DNA from: Leptobrachium leishanense
Taxonomy: Eukaryota; Chordata; Amphibia; Anura; Megophryidae
Length of the DNA: 64,000 bases
Reading direction: 5' to 3'
Assembly: GCA_009667805.1 (NCBI GenBank)
Contig: CM019067.1
Span: 159,669,049 to 159,733,048, forward strand
The notes beneath the pieces are model-generated. The model did not search any database. It worked only from the letters and a program-made list of their open reading frames with translations, and was not told the origin of the DNA. Below, piece after piece: positions 57,380 to 64,000 of the stretch; position 1 is the first letter of the stretch, and the number at the start of each line of letters is the position of its first letter. A program made the translations under genes and the position numbers.

Positions 57380-58350
57380 TGTGCGTTACTCTCATCGTTC
57401 ATTTCTGGGATTGCTAACACACTAATAGAACATTTTGCTAGCATCAGTTTGGCTTGCTAAGAAGCATTAACTGGAATGTTTCAAGGTTTATGGTTCTTCT
57501 TTTAATTTAGATTTATTTTTAATAGCATCAAAAGTGATGATCTGCTCAACAGATTATGCAGAGGAAAAAGCTTAAACAACATTCAGGGAATCACCCGCCA
57601 TAAAATTAATACCAAACGCTTTCCGTTTCATTCAGTGACACTTGTTCATGTTTCACTATTTGTTGCAGCTTACTGGTTTTAAAATGATTAGTTGCTGTTT
57701 TATTTTCTTGTTTGTTTTTATTCAGGGGTATCCCTTTCTCCCTGTAGATTGTTTATTGTTAGAGAGATACACAGTGACAGTTTTCAAGGTTGCAATATTC
57801 AGATTAATGTTTTATGGTTTTCTCCTTTTCATTTTGGACATTTGTTGCTCATCTTCAAGTGTGATTCATCACATATTTTTATGAGGATTGAGCTGTTCTT
57901 TAACATATGGTAATTTCTTATATCGTTAAAGAAAGGCTAGTGCCGGTTAATAACCCATTGCATTGCGCGCGACACTTAGAATACAAAGAAAGAAAATTCA
58001 TAAAAATTAATTTTACTTGTTATAAAGGACCAGGGATAAATAAGAACATTCGAAATTTAAATCCCTTTTGCTAATACAAAATTGTGAGTGGAAAGTATAT
58101 CTATGAATTATACTACATTCATTTTAAGCTAAGTTAATGCATATTTCCATTCCTTTCAGGGTAAGCAAACATTATGATAGTAATTCAATGCAAGGGAAGA
58201 AGTTAAGGAAGCCTTTGACAGACGCATTGCTGCCCTGAGTTGAAAACCAACTCTAGAATAATTCCCATAAATGCAAAATGCGGCATAAACTGATCAGAGT
58301 GAAACATATACCATACCGGTATATATTTTATTCCCATGTTTATTTGTAAA
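57380..58350. other. Intron, no gene recognised
   Basis: AT-rich sequence left of MITE copy F. Nothing recognised. Confidence 0.4.
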
Positions 58351-59205
58351 ACAATTGACTAAAGTTGGAGACATTTCGTTGCTCTCTCTTTCACCGCACT
58401 TTCCTGCATTTTGGGGAATCAAAGTTCCCCACCCTGCGGTGAATTCAGCATTCAATGCAGGGTCCCTGGAGTGCAGGGAAAACCCGCCAGAAACCCACCG
58501 AAAACCAGCCGGAAAAACCACGCCAAACACGCCGACGATCACAGCACAGACCAGCCGCCAGAAAAAGCTGACAAACTGGGTAAAAAAAACAGTACGCTGT
58601 TTGCAAAAAAACTACTGAACGAAAATGTCTGGAATTTACATATAAGATCCAATGATTAATAATAAAAAGGACTGTTAAAGAAAAATAAAAAAACTATTTC
58701 AAATATAAAAAAAATGGAAAAAAAATTGCTGAAAAAATCCCAAAAATTGCCTAAAAGATCCTAAAACATCCATAAATAAAGTGTGATGTCCTCCGCCCCA
58801 GCAGTGTTGCCTGGGGGATCTGGTTTGCATCCTGGCTCTCTAGCTGATTCCAGGACCTCAAGGGCTAATGGCCGGCCAGCATCTGAGGGGGCGGGGCCTA
58901 GCAGGAACGTGAGAGGTCACTGGGTTTATAAGAGGACGCGAGAGGTTGCTCATGTGCCCCGACGTGGTATCCACTCTGAGCTTCATATTGTTACTCTGTA
59001 TATTCTGGTATTTGACTTTGGCGTTTTCTGAGGACCTCGTATTGTGTATCTGACCTTGGCTAGTGACTGACGATTCTTTCCGCTATTGCCCTTTATCTGT
59101 ACCGCGGTCATATTGAGACCTTGCATGGAACTACTGGTTCAACCCCCGGCTTGCTAAACGTACACCTCGCTGACATACCCCACTGTTTTCCAGTATCGCT
59201 GTGCG

Positions 59206-62200
59206 CAGGGCAGCCATCAGAAATGATGGGGCCCCTTACTAAACCTCACGATGGGGCCCCCCAGGGCCCCCCCTCAACCTCTAACAGCTTTCTCCCCCTT
59301 CAAAACCACAGCAATAAAACTCCCAGTAATGTGCAGTGTGTATTAGCTTATCACAGTATCCACAGCAATAAAACTCACAGTAATGAGCGGTGTGTCTGAA
59401 CATATCACAGAATCCACAGCAATAAATGTCACAGAAACGGGCTGTGTATGATGGCCTTTGGGTCTGGGTCTGGGCCCTGGGTCTGGTCCCTGGGACTGGG
59501 CCTTGGGGTCTGGTCCCTGAGGTCTGGGCCCTGAGGTCTGGTCCCTGGGGTCTAGCCTGGGCCCTGGTCTCTGGGTCTGGTCCCTGGGCCTTGGGGTCTG
59601 GGTCCTAGGGTCTGGGCCTTGGGGTCTGGGCCCTAGGGTCTGGGGTCTGGGTCTGGCCTTGGGGTCTGGGCCCTGGGTCTGGGCCTTGGGGTCTGGGCCC
59701 TGGGTATGGGGTCTGGACCCTAGGGTCTGGGCCCTGGGTCTGTATTTGGGCTTTGGGGTCTGGGCCTTGGGGTCTGGGCCCTGGGTCTGGGTCCTGGGCC
59801 CAGGGTCTGGGCCCTGGGTTTGGGCCTAGGGGTCTGGGCCCTGGGTCTTAGGGTCTGGACCCTAGGGTCTGGGCCCTGGGTTTGGGCCTAGGGGGTCTGG
59901 GCCCTGGGTCTGGGCCTTAGGGTCTGGGCCCTGGGTCTGGCCTTAGGGTCTGGGCCCTGGGTTTGGGCCTAGGGGTCTGGGCCCAGGGTCTGGGCCTTGG
60001 GGTCTGGGCCTTGGGTCCTGGGTTTGGGCCTAGGGGTCTGGGCCCTGGGTTTCGGCCTAGGGGGTCTGGGCCCAGGGTCTGGGCCTTAGGGTCTGGGCCC
60101 TGGGTCTGGGCCTTAGGGTCTGGGCCCTGGGTCTGGGCCTTAGGGTCTGGGCCCTGGGTTTGGGCCTAGGGGGTCTGGGCCAGGGTCTGGGCCTTGGGTC
60201 CTGGGTTTGGGCCTAGGGGTCTGGGCCCTGGGTCTTAGGGTCTGGGCCTAGGGGTCTGGGTCTAGGCCCTGGGTCTGGGCATTAGGGTCTGGGCCTGGGT
60301 CTGGCCTTAGGGTCTGGGCCCTGGGTTGGGCCTAGGGGTCTGGGCCAGGGTCTGGGCCTTGGGGTCTGGGCCTTGGGTCCTGGGTTTGGGCCTAGGGGTC
60401 TGGGCCCTGGGTTTCGGCCTAGGGGTCTGGGCCCAGGGTCTGGGCCTTAGGGTCTGGGCCCTGGGTCTGGGCCTTAGGGTCTGGGCCCTGGGTCTGGGCC
60501 TTAGGGTCTGGGCCCTGGGTTTGGGCCTAGGGGGTCTGGGCCCAGGGTCTGGGCCTTGGGTCCTGGGTTTGGGCCTAGGGGTCTGGGCCCTGGGTCTTAG
60601 GGTCTGGGCCCTAGGGTCTGGGTCTAGGCCCTGGGTCTGGGCATTAGGGTCTGGGCCCTGGGTCTGGGCCTTAGGGTCTGGGCCCTGGGTTTGGGCCTAG
60701 GGGGTCTGGGCCTTAGGGTCTGGGCCCTGGGTTTGGGCCTAGGGGGTCTGGGCCCTGGGTCTGGGCCTTAGGGTCTGGGCCCTGGGTCTGGGCCTTAGGG
60801 TCTGGGCCCTGGGTTTGGGCCTAGGGGGTCTGGGCCCAGGGTCTGGGCCTTGGGTCCTGGGTTTGGGCCTAGGGGTCTGGGCCCTGGGTCTTAGGGTCTG
60901 GGCCCTAGGGTCTGGGTCTAGGCCCTGGGTCTGGGCATTAGGGTCTGGGCCCTGGGTCTGGGCCTTAGGGTCTGGGCCCTGGGTTTGGGCCTAGGGGGTC
61001 TGGGCCTTAGGGTCTGGGCCCTGGTTTGGGCCTAGGGGGTCTGGGCCCTGGGTCTGGGCTTAGGGTCTGGGCCCTGGGTCTGGGCCTTAGGGTCTGGGCC
61101 CTGGGTTTGGGCCTAGGGGTCTGGGCCCAGGGTCTGGGCCTTGGGTCCTGGGTTTGGGCCTAGGGGTCTGGGCCCTGGGTCTTAGGGTCTGGGCCCTAGG
61201 GTCTGGGTCTAGGCCCTGGGTCTGGGCATTAGGGTCTGGGCCCTGGGTCTGGGCCTTAGGGTCTGGGCCCTGGGTTTGGGCCTAGGGGGTCTGGGCCCAG
61301 GGTCTGGGCCTTGGGTCCTGGGTTTGGGCCTAGGGGTCTGGGCCCTGGGTCTTAGGGTCTGGGCCCTAGGGTCTGAGCCCTGGGTTTGGGACTTGGGTCT
61401 GGGCCTTAGGGTCTGGGCCCTGGGTTTGGGCCTAGGGGGTCTGGGCCCTGGGTTTGGGCCTAGGGGGTCTGGGCCCAGGGTCTGGGCCTTGGGGTCTGGG
61501 CCCTGGGTTTGGGCCTAGGGGTCTGGGCCCTGGGTCTGGGCCCTGGGCCTTTGCCCTGGGTCTGGGCCATAGGGTCTGGGCCCTGGGTCTGGGCCCTGGG
61601 TTTGGGTCTTGGGGTCTGGGCCCTGGGCATTTGCCCTGGGTCTGGGCCCTGGGTCTGGGCTTGGCCCTGGGCCTAGGGGGTCTGGACCCTGGGCCCTAGG
61701 GTCTGGGCCCTGGGTCTGGGCCTTGGGGTCTGGGCCCTGGGTCTTGGGGTCTGGGCCCTGGGTCTGGGCCTTGGGGTCTGGGCCTAGAGGTCTGGGTCCT
61801 GGGTCTGGGCCCTGGGTCTGAGCCTAGAGGTCTGGGCCTAGGGGTCTGGGCCTTGGGGTCTGGGTCCTGGCCTGGGGTCTGGGCCCTGGGTCTTAGGGTC
61901 TGGGCCCTGGCTCACCACTCGCTGTCTTCTATCTTCTTTTCTTCTGTCTTCAGCTCTTCTTTTCTTCACCTTTTCTTTAATCTTCTCTTCTTTTCTTCTG
62001 GTCTTCTTCCCGGCCCCTCCAGCTCCGGCGCGCAGCTTCACTGAGTGGAGGGGCGGAGCCAAAGCAATGTGCTTGGGAGGCCCCTCACACGCTGCTTGGC
62101 CCCGCCCAGCAAGGAAGTGAAGCTGCCGGAGGAGACACAGTGTCTCAGTCTCCTCCGGCTCCTGCAGCAGCAGCAGGGACACAGCTCCGGATTCGGACTC

Positions 62201-62347
62201 ATCGAGTCCGATACCGGAGCTGTTAAAGGGCGACGCCGCTGCCGTCGGGGGCCCGGGATCCTCCCCCCAGGCCCCGGCGGCCCGGGCCCCCACCGGGCCC
62301 GGGCCCCTTACGGCAGTATTGGGCGTAATGCCCTGATGGCGGCCCTG
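59206..62347. mobile_element. 3.1-kb non-autonomous hAT element with G-rich minisatellite
   Basis: CAGGGCAGCCATCAG at the left and CTGATGGCGGCCCTG at the right are inverted repeats; the 8-bp TSD GCTGTGCG is exact (59198-59205, 62348-62355). The left subterminal part has GATGGGGCCCC and the right has GGGCCCGGGCCCC. A short direct repeat (CACAGCAATAAAACTC, AGTAATG) lies at 59310-59420. The array fills 59440-61910. The part from 61920 to 62340 is GC-rich and includes an inverted pair near 62120-62160 (GCCGGAGGAGAC/GTCTCCTCCGGC). No transposase. Confidence 0.9.
59440..61910 (+). repeat. G-rich minisatellite (GGGTCTGGGCCCT units) with ~292-bp higher-order repeat
   Basis: About 2.5 kb of GGGTCTGGGCC(C/T)T, GGGTTTGGGCCTAGG and GGGTCTTAG units. 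A marker GGGTCTGGGCATTAG appears at about 60280, 60641, 60935 and 61226, spaced 361, 294 and 291 bp, showing a higher-order repeat. The plus strand has runs of GGG every 3-5 bases, so it is dense in G-quadruplex-type motifs. Open frames of Trp/Gly/Leu/Pro are artefacts. Confidence 0.95.
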
Positions 62348-62561
62348 GCTGTGCGGCCGTTTGGGTCCTTATATTTCCCTCTGGTATTTGTATCCCTGAA
62401 TTTCCTCCTGGTCCATCCATATAGTATAATAGGCCTAATCACTAGGCATTCTCTCAGGGTGTGTCTAGTTCCCATACCAGAGGTCTAACCTCTACTAGTT
62501 ACCTACTGGGCTCTTTGATATTTTGTACTACCTGACAGTATAGGGTTGCTCTATCGTTTTG

Positions 62562-62895
62562 TTCCAGGTATCTCAAGCTGTCTGCTGGTCTCGAAATCAG
62601 CAGAGCTTGTCACGACTCTGTGTGTTTTGTTTCGCTTCATGATCCCAGCGTTCTGTTTATGACATATCTGCCCAACAAGATCCTACTACGCTACTGTCTG
62701 TGTTTGTGTTATTCCATCTAGCGTTACATTCCAGGTATCTCAAGCTGTCTGCTGGTCTCGAAATCAGCAGAGCTTGTCACGACTTTGTGTGTTTGTTTCA
62801 TTTCATGATCCCAGTGTTCTGTTTTTGACATATCTGCCCAACTAGATCCTACTACGCTACTGTCTGTGTGTGTGTTATCCCACCCAGCGTTACAT
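62562..62895 (+). repeat. 167-bp tandem duplication at the LTR 3' end
   Basis: Two copies beginning TTCCAGGTATCTCAAGCTGT at 62562 and 62729, with few differences. Each ends in GCGTTACAT, so the duplicate includes the LTR terminus. Confidence 0.9.
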
Positions 62896-63223
62896 AAAGA
62901 GACTTTTTGATGCAGAATAAAATAATAATAAACGGTTTATTAGATATTGAATTAAAAGTATTTTTAATATTGAAGCCTATGGGTTCGCCTGAATAAACCT
63001 GTCGAATGTAAACCACCGAACAGCAGGGCACTTCGGCAACTTTTCACTGCTGTTCAGTGTTCTCTGAATAGTTTAACCATTGCTTCTCTATGGGAATTTC
63101 ACTGCCCTCGAACAGGCATCGTACGTGCAGGCAATTCGACATAATCTGCCTGCTCTCTGAATAGCAGAATGGCCCTGAAATGTCACCCTACTTTGAATTT
63201 CAGTGTCCTGAATAACCCCTTAA

Positions 63224-64000
63224 GATTCTCTTTATCATTACATTTTATAGATGTAGAACTTCATGTAGTAACCTTACAAAGTTCAAGTCCAACAGAAGGA
63301 AGTGTGGGAACGCACCAAGATTTCTGCTCACAACTGTCCACCCAATAATAATTTTCATGTTGTGCTTATCCCGCAGTGACATTTAAAATTGATGCTAATA
63401 TTAAAGCAACAGTGAGATTTAGGTAATCGTTACTATAATCATCATAAATATCATATATGTATGGTGACTTAAATGGATAGATATAAGTAAAACCTATAAA
63501 AATAAAAGGTTTTTATTTGAGCCAAATGGAAACTGAGTTTTCCATGCAAAAATATTGATGGAACTAAATTTCTCCTTAGTTCCTGAATGATTTGACCCCT
63601 GAATCTGAGGGTAACACAGAATGGCCCATCATCTAGATCAGTGTTTCCTAGCTCTGTGCTCAAGTACCCCTAACAGGCCAGATTTTGAGGATTACCTTGG
63701 GGAAATGCAGACTGAATACTGCAATCACTGAGCAGAAAATCATGTTTGCAGCAGTGTTACTTTACCAATATATACTTTGTTTATAACTGCGACAGATTCC
63801 AGATGATTTGTCTACTTTCCCATCCTACAGTTGTGAGGGCACCCTTGTAACACACTTTTAAAGATAAATATTGTGTAACATATTGATTGCTTTCTTGCTC
63901 AAATTATGTAGTTCTGATCATGTCCTATTTTCTGGACTTTTTTTTAAGGAGTCTGAAAATTGCTTCTCAGTTTGATATTTCCAATAATTACCTCAAAGGT
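63224..64000. other. No gene; fragment of a dispersed repeat at 63638-63700
   Basis: AT-rich intron. The piece TCAGTGTTTCCTAGCTCTGT, CTCAAGTACCCCTAACAGGC, CAGATTTTGAGGATTACC resembles one end of a common amphibian hAT-type repeat; its other end is not seen. Confidence 0.4.

Larger units (their letters stand above)
58782..62894 (+). mobile_element. Solo LTR (~960 bp) with a hAT element nested inside
   Basis: TGTGATGTCCTCC at the start and AGCGTTACA at the end, flanked by the 5-bp TSD TAAAG (58777-58781 and 62895-62899). The 5' part has a TATA-like TTTATAAGAGG at 58924 downstream of a GC box-like GGGGCGGGGCC (about 58889). Removing the hAT element leaves about 963 bp, a plausible Ty3/Gypsy-type LTR. 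The last 167 bp are tandemly duplicated (62562-62728, 62729-62895). Confidence 0.82.
58355..63223 (+). mobile_element. ~0.9-kb MITE family, copy F, split by a nested LTR
   Basis: The left part (about 58355-58781) has GTGAATTCAGCATTCAATGC, CATATAAGATCCAATGAT and AATAAAAAGGACTGTTA; it stops at CATAAATAAAG. The family resumes at 62900 with AGACTTTTTGATGCAG, CTATGGGTTCGCCTGAATAA and CAGTGTTCTCTGAATAG, and ends at CTGAATAACCCC. Joined, the halves follow copy D (TACATAAAGAGACTTATTTA). The 4.1-kb gap is the LTR at 58782-62894. Confidence 0.85.

Noticed and set aside
59426..61821. Trp/Gly/Leu-rich frames
   Set aside because: Translation of the G-rich minisatellite; unit-driven openness only.

Overview
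The window looks like vertebrate nuclear DNA, most likely from an amphibian (probably a frog) with a large, repeat-rich genome. The host-gene evidence is five exons of one type II classical cadherin gene on the minus strand. Their sizes are 248, 137, 122, 118 and 252 bp. They have canonical splice sites and matching phases, and they read continuously from the end of EC3 to the transmembrane helix. The frog assignment is an inference from the mix of repeats (hAT, PIF/Harbinger, Tc1, Penelope, LTR, MITEs). No bacterial genes, tRNAs, rRNAs or CRISPR arrays were found.

Cadherin gene: transcription runs from high to low coordinates. Exons lie at 35491-35244, 30914-30778, 25152-25031, 11048-10931 and 10830-10579. 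The introns between them are about 4.3, 5.6, 14.0 and 0.1 kb. The exons for the signal peptide, EC1 and EC2 lie beyond 64000, and the cytoplasmic exons lie below position 1. Nearly everything else is therefore intron filled with transposons: at least 28.5 kb of the intron before the first visible exon and at least 10.5 kb of the intron after the last.

Layout: 1-2.8 kb holds the C-terminal end of a hAT transposase, a MITE fragment, a long hairpin and a possible LTR. 3.9-4.8 kb is a MITE of about 0.9 kb that recurs at 22.5, 33.5, 50.2, 52.8 and 58.4-63.2 kb. 8.3-10.5 kb holds related repeat modules around a pyrimidine-rich minisatellite. 11-18 kb holds LINE, hAT, retroposon and Penelope-like relics. 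18.8-20.5 kb is a solo LTR next to a hAT element filled with a minisatellite. 22-24 kb is a LINE broken by nested insertions. 28.7-30.4 kb is a poly(A) retroposon with target-site duplications (TSDs). 34-42 kb is a PIF/Harbinger zone with broken transposase and Myb-like genes. 42.3-43.9 kb is a decayed Tc1 element. 45.0-49.9 kb is a 4.9-kb hAT element made mostly of minisatellite. 53.1-53.6 kb is a palindrome with head-to-head telomere-like repeats. 58.4-63.2 kb is a three-level nest: a MITE containing an LTR that contains a hAT element with a G-rich minisatellite.

The most striking pattern is four separate non-autonomous hAT elements (12835-14140, 19435-20489, 45042-49929, 59206-62347). Each is bounded by terminal inverted repeats and an 8-bp TSD, and each has its interior taken over by a tandem array. 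Two of them, with different termini, carry versions of the same repeat unit. This suggests that hAT elements here act as carriers and incubators of minisatellites. The very long open frames inside these arrays are by-products of unit length and composition, not genes.
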